Position numbers and translations under genes: made by a program
In this document: one piece after another, positions 42,653 through 53,800 of the stretch
Layout of the letters: each line of letters opens with the position of its first letter
Numbering within the stretch: position 1 is the stretch's first letter
From: Candidatus Gastranaerophilales bacterium
GTDB taxonomy: Bacteria > Cyanobacteriota > Vampirovibrionia > Gastranaerophilales > Gastranaerophilaceae
Length of the DNA stretch: 62,559 nt
Assembly (NCBI GenBank): GCA_944324485.1
Contig: CALUWM010000011.1
Coordinates: 1-62,559 of the forward strand
Direction of reading: 5' to 3'
The notes under the pieces: model-generated
Seen by the model: the letters and a program-made list of their open reading frames with translations, nothing else
Database searches by the model: none
Told to the model about the DNA's origin: nothing

Positions 42653-43757
42653 TTAAAAATTTCTCATAATCCTCTAATAAATGTTGATATTTTTTATACT
42701 TTTGAACCATAATTTCCGCTTCATCAAGATATTTTAACCTCTTAATGAAATCTTTTCTTAATACAGCCGGAGCACCCATTATAACAGATTTTTTAGGGAA
42801 TGATTTTGTAACACCGGCTTGAGCTAATATAATTGAATCATCGCCAATTTCAACATGGTCTTTTAAACCGGCTTGACCCGCAATTACAACTCTATCTCCA
42901 ATAGTACAACTGCCTGCAATGCCGACTTGAGATACAATCGTACAAGCATTACCTATTTTACAATTATGGCCAATCATAACAAGATTGTCTATTTTAGTTT
43001 GGCTTCCAATAGTTGTGTTTTCAATAGTTCCTCTGTCTATTGTCGTATTTGCACCGATTTCAACATCATCACCTATCACAACAGAACCTAAAGAAGGTAT
43101 TTTAAAGACTTTAACTTCAGTATTTATTTCTTTTATTGCTCCTTCTTGACGTGCTTGTTCTATATTACTCGGTGCTTCAGTAACAAAAGAAAAACCATCT
43201 GCTCCAATACTTGCACCATGATGGATTATACAGCGCGAACCAATCTGAATAAAATCTCCAATATTAACTCCAGGATGAAATAAGCAATCAGAACCGATTT
43301 TTGCCCCTTTACCTATATATACATTAGGCATAATTGCTGTATTATCACCAATTTCGACATTTCTTGAAATAACAACATTTGCTCCAATCGAAACATTTTT
43401 TCCAATTTTTGCAGTTTCATCAATAACAGCAGAAGGATGAATATTTCTTGGAGTATCCGGAGCTATATAAAAAACATTTAAGAGTTTCATAAAAGCAAGC
43501 CTTGGACGTTCAACTTCAATAGTTGAAATGCCTTCTAAATTAACTCCTAATGGAACAAGGACAGCTTTTGCCTTAGATTGAGACATATTCTCTATTTCAT
43601 CTTCATTCATAGCTAATGCCAAAGTATTTTCATTAGCTAATTTAGGCGGCGCAACATTTGTTATTGTAATATCGCTTACTTTTGTTAAGATGCCACCAAC
43701 AATTTGAGACAACTCTTCTAGGCTAAACCTTTTTTCGCCTGCATTCATTTCACCCAT
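42633..43757 (-). CDS. lpxD: UDP-3-O-acylglucosamine N-acyltransferase LpxD
   Basis: LpxD adds the second acyl chain in lipid A synthesis. The start at 43757 is chosen because AGGGAGTG lies just upstream; earlier in-frame codons would remove it. The 374-residue protein has an N-terminal uridine-binding domain (about 1-105), then left-handed beta-helix repeats (ISIG/IGDN-type) and the catalytic His in [14 protein letters not shown]. It is longer than usual (about 340), through a small insertion of ISNVEQARQEG type ([20 protein letters not shown]) and a longer C-terminal helix. The four genes lpxD, lpxC, fabZ and lpxA are one operon. Confidence 0.94.
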   Translation of the reverse strand: MGEMNAGEKRFSLEELSQIVGGILTKVSDITITNVAPPKLANENTLALAMNEDEIENMSQSKAKAVLVPLGVNLEGISTIEVERPRLAFMKLLNVFYIAPDTPRNIHPSAVIDETAKIGKNVSIGANVVISRNVEIGDNTAIMPNVYIGKGAKIGSDCLFHPGVNIGDFIQIGSRCIIHHGASIGADGFSFVTEAPSNIEQARQEGAIKEINTEVKVFKIPSLGSVVIGDDVEIGANTTIDRGTIENTTIGSQTKIDNLVMIGHNCKIGNACTIVSQVGIAGSCTIGDRVVIAGQAGLKDHVEIGDDSIILAQAGVTKSFPKKSVIMGAPAVLRKDFIKRLKYLDEAEIMVQKYKKYQHLLEDYEKFLNEDAKI

Positions 43758-43841
43758 TTTCACTCCCTCTGTATCAATTGTATATTTATTGTATAACAAC
43801 AAAAGTTTTTTGCCAATTCTTTTAACAAAAATTAGCAGTTT

Positions 43842-44312
43842 TTACGAATTTTTTGTTTTTTCGATAATACTTGTTGTTGATTTTCCCTCGACAAGATTAA
43901 TGAATTCTATCTTGCCTCCATTCTTTAAAACCGTTTGTGCTTCAGGAAGTGTTTCAACTGTATAATCAGCACCTTTTGTATAAATATCGGGTTTAACAAT
44001 ATCTAAAAGTTCAACAGGGCTTTCCTCTTCAAAAATTACAATATAATCAACAAAAGATAACGCACTCAATACTTCTGCTCTATCACTTTGATTATTTATA
44101 GGACGTGTATCACCTTTTAATTTTCTAACTGAAGCATCAGAGTTCAAACCAACAATCAATACATCACCAAACTCGGCTGAATTCTTAAGGTATCTCACAT
44201 GCCCGACATGCAAAATATCAAAACACCCATTCGTAAACACAATTTTTTTATTTTCTTTTTTTAATTTATCAACTATTTGTTTAATATTTTGTTTTTCAAT
44301 AACTTTTTCCAT
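43842..44312 (-). CDS. rfaE2: Heptose 1-phosphate adenylyltransferase domain (RfaE2/HldE C-terminal type)
   Basis: This enzyme activates D-glycero-beta-D-manno-heptose 1-phosphate with ATP to form ADP-heptose, a core sugar of lipopolysaccharide. The 156-residue protein carries the nucleotidyltransferase signature (FTNGCFDILHVGHVRYL, HxGH), KLKGDTRPI, and the GKSTTSIIEK end. The kinase half of HldE is absent, so a separate heptose kinase should exist elsewhere. A hairpin terminator ends the preceding gene just before its ribosome site. Confidence 0.92.
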   Translation of the reverse strand: MEKVIEKQNIKQIVDKLKKENKKIVFTNGCFDILHVGHVRYLKNSAEFGDVLIVGLNSDASVRKLKGDTRPINNQSDRAEVLSALSFVDYIVIFEEESPVELLDIVKPDIYTKGADYTVETLPEAQTVLKNGGKIEFINLVEGKSTTSIIEKTKNS

Positions 44313-44329
44313 TTTTATTTCCTTTAAAA

Positions 44330-44347
44330 AACCGCCAAAAGGCGGTT
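44330..44347 (-). terminator. Terminator between the PpiC lipoprotein and rfaE2 genes
   Basis: On the minus strand the stem AACCGCC/GGCGGTT with loop TTTT is followed by four T, just before the AAAGGA ribosome site of rfaE2. Read-through may supply rfaE2, as no other promoter is clear. Confidence 0.8.
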
Positions 44348-44352
44348 ATTTA

Positions 44353-45516
44353 TTATTTTTTATCGTTCTTTGTCTTATCTAAAATTTTCATTTTTGATTT
44401 TGGAGCCCCTTGTTTTTTTTGAAAATCCAATTGTTTTGGCAACGCCTCTTCTAATTGTTTTTTAATGTTATCAGGACTTAAAGATAAATCAACATATTCA
44501 ATTTTTGCATTTTGCTTTAAACCATTAATTAAATTTTGCAAAGCTTGAACTTTCTTTTGTTCGGTTAAATAAGTTTTTAAATCATTTTTAACCGTAGCAA
44601 GAGACTGCGTTGTAGCTTTTGCCTTGTCAACAACAAGTATAATATGTTCGCCAAACTGAGATTTAACAACAGGACTTATTGAACCAACTTTTTGACCAAA
44701 AGCGGCATCGCCAAATTCTTTAACAACTTGTGTACGGGTAACAAAACCTAAATCTCCACCATTTTGAGCACTTCCAGGGTCTTCAGAATATTGTCTTGCA
44801 AGTTCAGCAAAACTCTTTGGGTTTTTCAATGCTTTTTGTCTTACTTCTTGAGCAAGCTTTTCTTTTCTTGCTATTTCTTCTTTAACTTTTTTATCAATTT
44901 CCGCACTGGATAACTTTGCTTCTTTGTCAGCTTCTGTTATTTTTCTTCTTAAACTCTCAGGATTGGTATCAAATAAAATATGTGATGCTCTGACTCTTTC
45001 AGGAACAAAAAATTGATCCTTATTTTGTTTGTAATATTTTTCAACTTCAGCATTTGTTGCTTCTTTTGCTCCAAGGGATTCAATTAATTTTGCAACTTTA
45101 ACTTCATTTGCCAAATCAGAATTTAATCTTTGTTCCGATATTTGGTTTTCCTTTAATACATTATTAAACTGTTCTTGCGAACCAAATTGAGCAACTATTT
45201 GTGCTTTTTTATCCTTAATTTCTTTTTCTGAAGCTTCTATTTTTCTTTTTTCAAACTCTTGTTCCAAAAGACTTCTCACGATAACATCGTTTACAAATCT
45301 ATCTTTAAGCGCAATAACTGCGTAGCTGTCGTCTTTTTGTAGTTCTTTTGGTGCATTTTTCAACTGAGCATTTTTTATTCTGTTAAAATCATCATTGAAT
45401 TCAGCTCTTGTTATACTTTTATCATTAATTTTTAATACAATGTCACTATCCTTAGCACACCCACAGAAAAACATCACGCAACATAAAAAAGTTAGTGCCA
45501 TCTTTGTAAACTTCAT
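44353..45516 (-). CDS. PpiC/parvulin-type prolyl isomerase lipoprotein
   Basis: The 387-residue protein starts with a lipoprotein signal ending in MFFCGC, the lipobox with the modified Cys at about residue 20. A SurA/PrsA-type N-terminal chaperone region follows, then a parvulin domain (ASHILFDTNPE; FAELARQYSEDPGSAQNGGDLGFV; GSISPVVKSQFGEHIILV). An insertion of about 40 charged residues breaks the start of the parvulin domain. It may assist folding of exported proteins. The ribosome site is AAGGAG. mfd lies 21 bases upstream on the same strand. Confidence 0.88.
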   Translation of the reverse strand: MKFTKMALTFLCCVMFFCGCAKDSDIVLKINDKSITRAEFNDDFNRIKNAQLKNAPKELQKDDSYAVIALKDRFVNDVIVRSLLEQEFEKRKIEASEKEIKDKKAQIVAQFGSQEQFNNVLKENQISEQRLNSDLANEVKVAKLIESLGAKEATNAEVEKYYKQNKDQFFVPERVRASHILFDTNPESLRRKITEADKEAKLSSAEIDKKVKEEIARKEKLAQEVRQKALKNPKSFAELARQYSEDPGSAQNGGDLGFVTRTQVVKEFGDAAFGQKVGSISPVVKSQFGEHIILVVDKAKATTQSLATVKNDLKTYLTEQKKVQALQNLINGLKQNAKIEYVDLSLSPDNIKKQLEEALPKQLDFQKKQGAPKSKMKILDKTKNDKK

Positions 45517-45537
45517 ATTTTTCTCCTTATTTGAAAA

Positions 45538-48500
45538 TTAATTGTTTTCTATTTTAAAATTTAAAACTACCTCAGAAATATAATAAAACAAATCCGCCAG
45601 TTTGTTAAATATTTCATCAAAATCATCATCATTTTTATTCATAAGCAAAATTCCCTTTGTTTTTGCAAGGGTTTTAGGCGGTTGAGTAAATGTAAAGAAT
45701 CTTGTAATTTTTGTTTCTATTTTAGACTTTAAAATCATCCACTCTTGAATTGTATAAGGCATATAAATCCTAATCACATTCCCTGCCTGTCTAACTAAAG
45801 TAATCCCGGCATTTTCTGCCAAAATTCTTAATTTAACTAATTTAATAAGATTTTTTACACACTCGGGTATTTGGGCAAATCTATCCTTAAAATTTAACTC
45901 CATTTCTTCCAGTTCAGATATTGTCGAAACATCAGATATTCTTTTATATTCAAGTATTTTTTGTTCATAAGTTTGTGCCCAATCATCAGGAATATATGCT
46001 TGTGCGTTTATGTCGACAATGGCAGGTTCTTTTTTTATCTTTGGTTTTTCGTATGGGTTTTTATTTTTTCTTGCTTTAATATCTTCTATACATTCAGACA
46101 ATAGATTACAATATGTATCAAAACCAACATTTACCATCTGGCCGTGTTGATGAGTTCCCAAAATATTCCCAACACCCCTTATTTCAATATCTCTTAATGC
46201 AATCTGGTATCCACTTCCAAGATTTGTAAAATCTTTTATCGACTCAAGTCTCTTTCTTGCTTGCTCATTTAATTCTTTAGATTTTTTATAAAAACAAAAA
46301 CAATATGCTTGCCTATCTGAACGTCCTACTCTTCCTCTTAGTTGATATAGCTGAGCAAGTCCAAATCTATCCGCATCATGAATAATAATAGTATTAGCAT
46401 TAGGTATATCAAGTCCGGATTCAATTATAGTTGTAGAAAGTAAAACATCATATTTTCGTGCCAAAAAATCACAAATAATTTCTTCAAGTTGTTTTTCTTG
46501 CATTTGCCCATGTGCAACTGCAATTCTAACATTAGGCACAATCTCTTCTAATTTTTCTTTGAATCTTTCAATCGTTTCAACCCTGTTATACAAGTAAAAA
46601 ACTTGCCCTTCTCGCTGTATTTCTTGACTTATAGCATTTTTTACATAAGCAGAAGAAAATTCACCCACATAAGTTTTAACAGGCAGCCTGTTTTTCGGCG
46701 GAGTATTTATAACGGATAAATCTTTTAAACCGGATAGTGCCATATTTAATGTTCTTGGTATAGGAGTTGCGCTTAACGACAAGACATCTATATTTTCTTT
46801 GAACTTTTTTAGTTTTTCTTTATGTCTTACACCAAACTTATGTTCTTCATCTACAACCAAAAGTCCCAAATTTTTAAATTCTATATCGTCTGATAAAAGC
46901 CTATGAGTACCAATTACAACATCTATCTCGCCTGATTTAATTCTATCGATAACATTTTTCTGTTCTTTTTTAGAACAAAACCTATTCAACAAAGCCATTC
47001 TAACTTCAAAAGGCTCAAATCTATCTCTTATGGTTTCAAAATGTTGCATAGTAAGAATAGTAGTAGGAGCTATCAATGCAGTTTGATAACCGCTCATAAC
47101 CGCTTTAAACATTGCTCTTAAGGCAATTTCTGTTTTCCCAAAACCAACATCAGCACAAATAAGCCTATCCATCGGTTTTTCATTTTCCATATCTTTTTTT
47201 ACATCGATAATTGCCTTCATTTGATCAGGGGTTTCCGTGTATTCAAAATTATCTTCCATTTCATATTGCCAAGTTGAATCCGCCTCAAATTGAATTCCTT
47301 TAGACATTTTTCTTTTAGCATACAAATCCAAAAGGTCATAAGCAATAAGTTCAACTTCTTTTTTTGCTTTTGCTTTTGTATTTTCCCAAGCATTTCCACC
47401 CATTTTGGATAATTTCGGCTTTACATTACCGGAGCCTCTGTATCGATATAACAGATTAATCTGTTCTGCCGGCATAAATAATTTGTCGCTACCTTGAAAT
47501 TGAATTTCAAGGTAATCTTTTTGATTATTATCTATTGATTGTTTTACAATTCCATTATAGATACCTATCCCATGTACGCTATGTACTACGTATTCACCGA
47601 TTTTAAGATCATTTATAGAATCTATAAAATCTTGTGTTTGCTTATTTGAATAATATTTTTTTGTAGTAATATCTCTTGAATGTTTATTAAAAAGCTCTTT
47701 ATCACTTATGAAAATCAATTTATCATCAGAAATCTTATTATCTTCACTAATTGCACCACCACAGGAAATATCCGGTAAATACATTATGTTATTAGAAAAT
47801 ATCTCAAATTCTTCAAAAATCTCTTTTAATCTGTTTGGAAAATTTGAGCAAAGATATATTTTGTAATTTTCAGACAATTTCTTTTTAATAAATTTAGAAA
47901 TATTTGGAATATCAGATGAAAATATTGGAACTAAAGCTGTTGTAAAGTCAATTATTTTATCATAATCATCAGATATAAAATTGTCTAAACCAATCCTTTT
48001 GAAACTTTTTATCTTCTTTAAAAATTCTTCATAAGAAAAATGATTTAATCTTTTTAAAGGCAATTTTAAATTTGATGAAATATTATCATTATAATTTCTT
48101 ATAAACATTTCATCTATACTTTGAAATTTTGACAAAATTTGAGAAGTTTCATCAAAAATCAAAATATAATCACTAAAAAATTCAAGAGTTGAATTTGATT
48201 TTTCTATGAAACTATTTAAATAGTACTCAATTCCTTCAAAATAACCTATTTCATCTATTTTTTCAATCAACTCGTTTTTTAAATTTTCCAAAAAATCATT
48301 TTCTTTGGTTAAAGTAGCCTTAATATCTTTTTTAAAATTTTCTTTATTTGCCTCATCTAAAATAAACTTATACAGCGGAATAATTTTTATTTCATCAATA
48401 TGTTCAAAGCTTTTTTGACTATTCGGATAAAAATATCTGATATCTTCTACATTATCTGCAAAAAATTCTATTCTAACAGGATTTTTATCTAAAGTATAAA

Positions 48501-49014
48501 TATCAAGAATATCCCCTCTTAAAGCAAACTCACCAATGTCAACAACTTGTGTAGTTCTTTTGTAACCCAATGCTGTTAGTCTTTTTGAAAGACTTGAATA
48601 ATCAACTGTATCATTTTTTTTAATTTTTAAAATGTTATTTTGATAAAATTCAATATTATTGAATTTTTCAAAAAGAGATTTAACTGGCATTATTATAATT
48701 TCAGGCTGTTTTAAAATTATACTGATTTGTTCTTCATATATATAATAATTTTTTTCTAATTCACTATAAAAACTAATCTCTTGAGAAGAAAAAACTTCAC
48801 TGTCTAAATTGAGAAGATTTTTCAAATCTTTTTGAGCTTTAAGAGCACTTTGCTCATCTAAAGTTAAATATATGATTTTTTTCTTATTTTTTAAAATAGA
48901 ATTAATTAAAAATAAATTAAAAGGCTTCAAAAGACCGGATAAAACAAGCCTTTGTTTGTTAGGACTTTTTAAAAAATTATTTATACAATTAAAATTTATA
49001 TTTTCAAAAGACAT
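45538..49014 (-). CDS. mfd: Transcription-repair coupling factor Mfd
   Basis: Mfd removes RNA polymerase stalled at lesions and recruits UvrA. The 1158-residue protein has the UvrB-homology region near the N-terminus, a polymerase-interaction domain (GEYVVHSVHGIGIYNGIV, about 490), Walker A (CADVGFGKTEIALRA), the DEEH box, the SATPIPRTL motif III, and TRG-type motifs (LYQLRGRVGRSDRQAYCF). The C-terminal D7 domain is present. Its first ATG lies inside the end of the ROK kinase gene (11-base overlap). Confidence 0.96.
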   Translation of the reverse strand: MSFENINFNCINNFLKSPNKQRLVLSGLLKPFNLFLINSILKNKKKIIYLTLDEQSALKAQKDLKNLLNLDSEVFSSQEISFYSELEKNYYIYEEQISIILKQPEIIIMPVKSLFEKFNNIEFYQNNILKIKKNDTVDYSSLSKRLTALGYKRTTQVVDIGEFALRGDILDIYTLDKNPVRIEFFADNVEDIRYFYPNSQKSFEHIDEIKIIPLYKFILDEANKENFKKDIKATLTKENDFLENLKNELIEKIDEIGYFEGIEYYLNSFIEKSNSTLEFFSDYILIFDETSQILSKFQSIDEMFIRNYNDNISSNLKLPLKRLNHFSYEEFLKKIKSFKRIGLDNFISDDYDKIIDFTTALVPIFSSDIPNISKFIKKKLSENYKIYLCSNFPNRLKEIFEEFEIFSNNIMYLPDISCGGAISEDNKISDDKLIFISDKELFNKHSRDITTKKYYSNKQTQDFIDSINDLKIGEYVVHSVHGIGIYNGIVKQSIDNNQKDYLEIQFQGSDKLFMPAEQINLLYRYRGSGNVKPKLSKMGGNAWENTKAKAKKEVELIAYDLLDLYAKRKMSKGIQFEADSTWQYEMEDNFEYTETPDQMKAIIDVKKDMENEKPMDRLICADVGFGKTEIALRAMFKAVMSGYQTALIAPTTILTMQHFETIRDRFEPFEVRMALLNRFCSKKEQKNVIDRIKSGEIDVVIGTHRLLSDDIEFKNLGLLVVDEEHKFGVRHKEKLKKFKENIDVLSLSATPIPRTLNMALSGLKDLSVINTPPKNRLPVKTYVGEFSSAYVKNAISQEIQREGQVFYLYNRVETIERFKEKLEEIVPNVRIAVAHGQMQEKQLEEIICDFLARKYDVLLSTTIIESGLDIPNANTIIIHDADRFGLAQLYQLRGRVGRSDRQAYCFCFYKKSKELNEQARKRLESIKDFTNLGSGYQIALRDIEIRGVGNILGTHQHGQMVNVGFDTYCNLLSECIEDIKARKNKNPYEKPKIKKEPAIVDINAQAYIPDDWAQTYEQKILEYKRISDVSTISELEEMELNFKDRFAQIPECVKNLIKLVKLRILAENAGITLVRQAGNVIRIYMPYTIQEWMILKSKIETKITRFFTFTQPPKTLAKTKGILLMNKNDDDFDEIFNKLADLFYYISEVVLNFKIENN

Positions 49015-49984
49015 TACTATATTCTTCTAATAATGTTGCACCAATTACGCCTGAATAATCTCCAAGTTCTGCTTTTTTAAACTCTGTTTTTTCACTAGCT
49101 ACTTTAAGCGCCTTTGCTTTTGCTAAACGTATTGTCTTTAAATAAATTTCATCTATCCCCTGAATTAAACCTCCACCTAAAATTATCAGTTCGGGATTAA
49201 AAAAATTTATTGCACTGGCAAGCCCGCCGGATAAATATTCAATTGCTTCGTTTACATACTGAATTGTTACTTCATCGTGCGCATCAAGCGCCTGCTTTAT
49301 ATATTTAGTTGAAATATTTTGACCGTCTGTCAATTCCGTAATAATTGATTTTCTTCCTTTTTTTATTGCTCCTTGTATTCTGGATTCAATAGCACTTCTT
49401 GAAGCATAAGCTTCAAGACAACCTACGCCACCGCAAGAGCAATTTCTTCCATTTAAATCAACTATAATATGCCCAATTTCACCTGCTGAGCCTGAAGCAC
49501 CTTTATATATCTTGCGGTTTATTATCATAGACGAGCCAATGCCGGTACCTATAAAAACACATAAAATATCTCTATGATTTTTACCGGCACCAAGGATAAG
49601 TTCACCTAAAGCAGCTGCTTCAACATCATTAAAAACGTTTGTTTTAATAGAATACTTTTCTTCAAGAATTTTTTTAATTTCAAAATTTCTTAAATCAAGA
49701 TTACAAGCATTAATAACTATACCATCTTTTCTGTCTATTTGTCCTGCTACTGCAACTCCAATCGAATCAATGTCTTCTTTTTTTAAATTCGAAATTTCAA
49801 ACAATTCTTCAAGCACTTCGAATAATTTAGCAAGTACCTTTTTATTTCCCTTTTCTTTTTTTGTCTTCTTTTTTACTTCGTAAAGAATTTTTCTTTTACA
49901 ATCATTATTTATCTTATCTTTTTCAACAACGGCACAAAGTACCTTTGTTCCGCCTAAATCAATTCCTATATCATATTTTTTCAT
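49004..49984 (-). CDS. ROK-family glucokinase-like sugar kinase
   Basis: This 326-residue protein of the ROK family has the ATP-binding DLGGTKVLCAVV start, the substrate loop GEIGHIIVD, and the ROK zinc motif CSCGGVGCLEAYAS. A conserved DVEAAALGELILGAG strand contains the catalytic Asp. Most such proteins phosphorylate glucose or N-acetylated hexoses. There is no N-terminal HTH, so it is a kinase and not a repressor. It starts by overlapping the stop of the acyltransferase gene (TAATG) and overlaps mfd at its end. Confidence 0.9.
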   Translation of the reverse strand: MKKYDIGIDLGGTKVLCAVVEKDKINNDCKRKILYEVKKKTKKEKGNKKVLAKLFEVLEELFEISNLKKEDIDSIGVAVAGQIDRKDGIVINACNLDLRNFEIKKILEEKYSIKTNVFNDVEAAALGELILGAGKNHRDILCVFIGTGIGSSMIINRKIYKGASGSAGEIGHIIVDLNGRNCSCGGVGCLEAYASRSAIESRIQGAIKKGRKSIITELTDGQNISTKYIKQALDAHDEVTIQYVNEAIEYLSGGLASAINFFNPELIILGGGLIQGIDEIYLKTIRLAKAKALKVASEKTEFKKAELGDYSGVIGATLLEEYSNVF

Positions 49985-50814
49985 TATTGCTCAATTTTAT
50001 CTTTCATTCCGATATTTTTTAATCTTCTTTCGATATCTCGCCACCAGCTAAGTTTCTGCTTAAATAAATATCTGTAACCGTCAAAATTCCCTCTTGAGAT
50101 TTGCGCCTGCTGATTATCACATAATATCTCAAATTCTTTTTCTAATTTATGACAAAATTCCTTTCTGTTGTACTTAAAATCATGATACGTTGTAACTTCA
50201 CCAAATTCAAGGACAATTTCAGGTTTATCTTGTCTTAAAAACGTATAATTTACGGCAACAGGACAAAGATTAATTCCACCATAATTTTTAACGGCATTTT
50301 CAGTTAAATATGCTAAACCAGTTTGAAAAACCTCAGGTCTATAATGCGGAGGTCTGATAATACCTTGCGGAAAAAGCCAAAAATTAATATCCGGGTCTTT
50401 TAAAGTAGTAGCAGCATATTTAAGAGCCTTGATTGCGTCTTGGGCAGTCTTTTTATTTATAGGAAAACAACCTATATATTGAAAAAGAGGAAAACGATTC
50501 ATTTCTTCAATCATAAGTCTTAATCTGCCCTTCATAATTCTTCGTGCAACATTAAAACCTAAAATGCCATCCCACCAGTTATTATGATTGGTATAAAAAA
50601 GCATCGCTTTTGTTTTGTCTCTTTTTTCAATATTTTCAATACCTTTATACATCAAAGAATGAAATCTTGCTTCTATCATTCTCGGAAAAACATAATCAGC
50701 TATAAAAAGCCAAAAAGGCACATCCTTCGCTGTTCTGAATTTCTCTTCTCTGTTTCTTAAAATTGTTGGCGGTGTATCGCTGTACAAATGTTTCGGAGTT
50801 TCAATTATTGCCAT
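49984..50814 (-). CDS. PlsC-like lysophospholipid acyltransferase family protein
   Basis: The 276-residue protein has the HX4D acyltransferase box (TNHNNWWDGILG), the FPIN motif that binds glycerol phosphate-like substrates, and the WLFPQGIIRPP strand with a Pro-rich end. It lacks an obvious membrane helix. It may acylate lysophospholipids, or a glycolipid, at the inner membrane; the substrate is not known. It lies between the ROK gene and the large AAA gene on the same strand, starting 12 bases after the latter's stop. Confidence 0.82.
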   Translation of the reverse strand: MAIIETPKHLYSDTPPTILRNREEKFRTAKDVPFWLFIADYVFPRMIEARFHSLMYKGIENIEKRDKTKAMLFYTNHNNWWDGILGFNVARRIMKGRLRLMIEEMNRFPLFQYIGCFPINKKTAQDAIKALKYAATTLKDPDINFWLFPQGIIRPPHYRPEVFQTGLAYLTENAVKNYGGINLCPVAVNYTFLRQDKPEIVLEFGEVTTYHDFKYNRKEFCHKLEKEFEILCDNQQAQISRGNFDGYRYLFKQKLSWWRDIERRLKNIGMKDKIEQ

Positions 50815-50826
50815 AATTATTTCCTG

Positions 50827-53800
50827 TTATTTGTCCTCTATTATTCGATTTAGCTGACAATGAGCTCTAAAAGACGTTAAATCTTTCTCTATTTTTTTAG
50901 TATACATTTTAAGATTTAAGTTTTTAGTAAGTTCTATTGTTTTATTATACATTTTAATAATATTTTGTGCATAATTGTATTTTTTGTTATCAGGTTCAGC
51001 AGATAAAAATTCACGTGCAATTTCTGTTTTCAATTTATATAGTTTTGCTTGAAGGTATAAAAGCTCATTATCGGAAGCAGACTCCAAAGCAAGTTCACAA
51101 TACATTTTAGCATTTTCTTTATCATTTAATTTTAAATAAGCTTTTGAAAGAAGCTCTTGGAATAATATTTTAAAATAATGATTATTATTTTGTGCATTTT
51201 CACAAATTTTAACTGCTTTTTCACAAATTTCTATGCAATATGTATCTGCTTTATTATTTGCCGTAGCAGCAGCACTTATATACCAAGCTAAAAGCGCACC
51301 AAAAGCAATTTTCTTAGAAGAAAAATACTGCATCTGCTCTGTTGCAATTTCAATTGACTTTAAATGAGACTTTTCTTCTAAAAGCACGTATGCCAACAAA
51401 GTTTTTATTATATTTTTAGAAACTTCATCCCCACAATTATTTGCAAACGCACTAGCTTCAAAAAGTTCATCTTTTATAGAACTCAAATCAAGTCTTAGAA
51501 TTTTATTTATAAGACTAATAATATTCCATTTACATACCCATTCAGGGTTATCTATTGCATACGAATAATCATCTACAATCTCTTTTAAAATATTGTCGGA
51601 TTCATCGAAATAACCTTTTGCAGTATTAGCCATTGCTTCAGCATATGCAAGACGAATTTTAAGATAATCGGCCCTTTGTCCTTTTTCCTTATCAAGAATT
51701 TTACTTATTTCATTTATAAGCTCAAAAGCAAGCGGTGAACCTTGTTGAGAATAACTCTGGGCAAGTGTAATATTTGAATTAATCCAACAATAAAAAATTT
51801 CGTTTTGGCTAATCCATTTATGCTTTGAAAAAATATTAAGATGTTTTTGCAAAATCGGATTTATCTCAGTATTTACAAGACTTGCAATCTCTTCCCAAGA
51901 TCCAAGTTTCAATAACGGCTCAAGTTTTCTTGCCTTAATTAAGGCAATTTGTAATTCAAGAGTTGATTTTTTCTCACTTTTATCATTTTTATCAAAATAT
52001 TTTAAAACATTATCACAAACTTCAACAGCACCTGTATAATCTTGGGTCAAAACGGCACTTTCAAGCAAAAATCCCGACAAATCAATAACTTTATTTTCAT
52101 CGTCATTTTTTTGAGCCGCAATTATTGCATTAGACAAATAGTCTTTTGCTTCTTGCGGGCTTTTTTTATAAATTAATTTACCTAATCTTTCGCATATATT
52201 GTTCTTTGTGTATTCAAAATTATCTAATCTTACATTTTCGAGCAAAATAAGGCACTGTTTTTGAGCCATTGAATAGATATTAACATCGCCTATATAATTT
52301 GCATATTGTAAATTTTTTGTCCAAAGGCTATATGCCAATTCTTTATTTCCTATAATTTGAGCCAAAATAGGACAAATCAAAGGAGTTGAAATTGTTTTTC
52401 CGTTCAATTCAACCAAAAGCTTTTGGGCATCATTTTTTATAAGTTCTTCTTCTTTTGCTTTTATATAACAATATGACCAAGTAAGAGAATTTTTAAAACC
52501 ATATATATCATCGAATTTTCTTTTCAAATAGCCTTTTTTGCTTAATTTTTCAACTATTTCAAAAAATTCATTTTCATTAAGTTCGTACAGCCCTGAGAGA
52601 ATCTTATAATCCAACTTATCACCCAAAAGTGATGCTGTACACAAGAATATATATTCTTTTTGGTTTTGAGTTTTTAAAAATTCCAATCTTTCATAAAAAC
52701 ATTTTTCTAAAGTATCGGGTATTTCTATATTTTCACTATCTTTTATAAAATTCACTTTTTTGTCTTTAATGAAAAGATATTTTCTTTCAAAAAGATATTG
52801 CAGAATTTGCTCAATATAGGCTATGTTTCCTTGTGCATTATATGCAATTTGAGCCAATATATCATTTGGAATAACTGGATCTTCGCCTAAAACTTTTTTA
52901 ATAAAATTTTTACTTTCTGAAGTATTAAAACTTCTTAGAGATATATTCAAACAATTAGCATTGTCAAGCTTATTTGACTGAAAATACATAGCTATTGCAT
53001 GTTGATTTTTATATCCTAAAATCATTTTTGCATCTCTTGCAAAATAATCCTCATCAACAAGATATTTCAAAAAACCATAAGACGACTCGTCAATTAAATC
53101 AAAATCGTCAATGATTACAATTATATTTTTTCTTTGTTTGAGATAATCAAAAACATCTTTCAAATGTTTATATGTTATTTCTTTATTAATCAAAATGTTT
53201 TCAAAATAGTCTTTTTTTAAAGGATAAATAAGATTTGCAAGAGTTTCTAATTTTTCTTCATCAATTTTTTCTAGATTGAGTTTATCTAGAACTTTCTTTT
53301 CAAATGCTTTTATATTAAATTCATCTTTTAAAACTACGGGGCAATTAAAAAGACTTGCAAAAAAACTTTGAATTAATCCATAAGGACTAACTTGTGTTAA
53401 AGCGGAACACTGAGCATAAAAAATAACAGTAGAAGGTGAAGAAGCCTTATTTATTCTAAAATATAAATCATTTAACAAGTGTGTCTTTCCGACACCTCTG
53501 GGAGCATTTATTGAAATAGCCCTAACTGCAGAATTATTATCAGTTAAATTATTCAAAATTAACTCAAGTGCTTTATCGTATTTTTTATACTCACTGTGTT
53601 CAAAAGAAGGTTTTTGATCCAAAAAAACCATTTTATAACAATCCGGAGCTATCTTAATCAAAGACATCTCCCGATTTAATTTTACATATGCACCGTTTGT
53701 TGCGATAACATCTTTATCAGATGCCAGTTTTAACTGCTTTATATCTTTATTTTTCTTAAATTCATCTAAAGTTAAAATAGCAAATTTATATGAAATTCCT

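Noticed and set aside
43758-43802. Longer N-terminus for LpxD
   Set aside because: The AGGGAGTG ribosome site falls inside this stretch, so translation starts at 43757.
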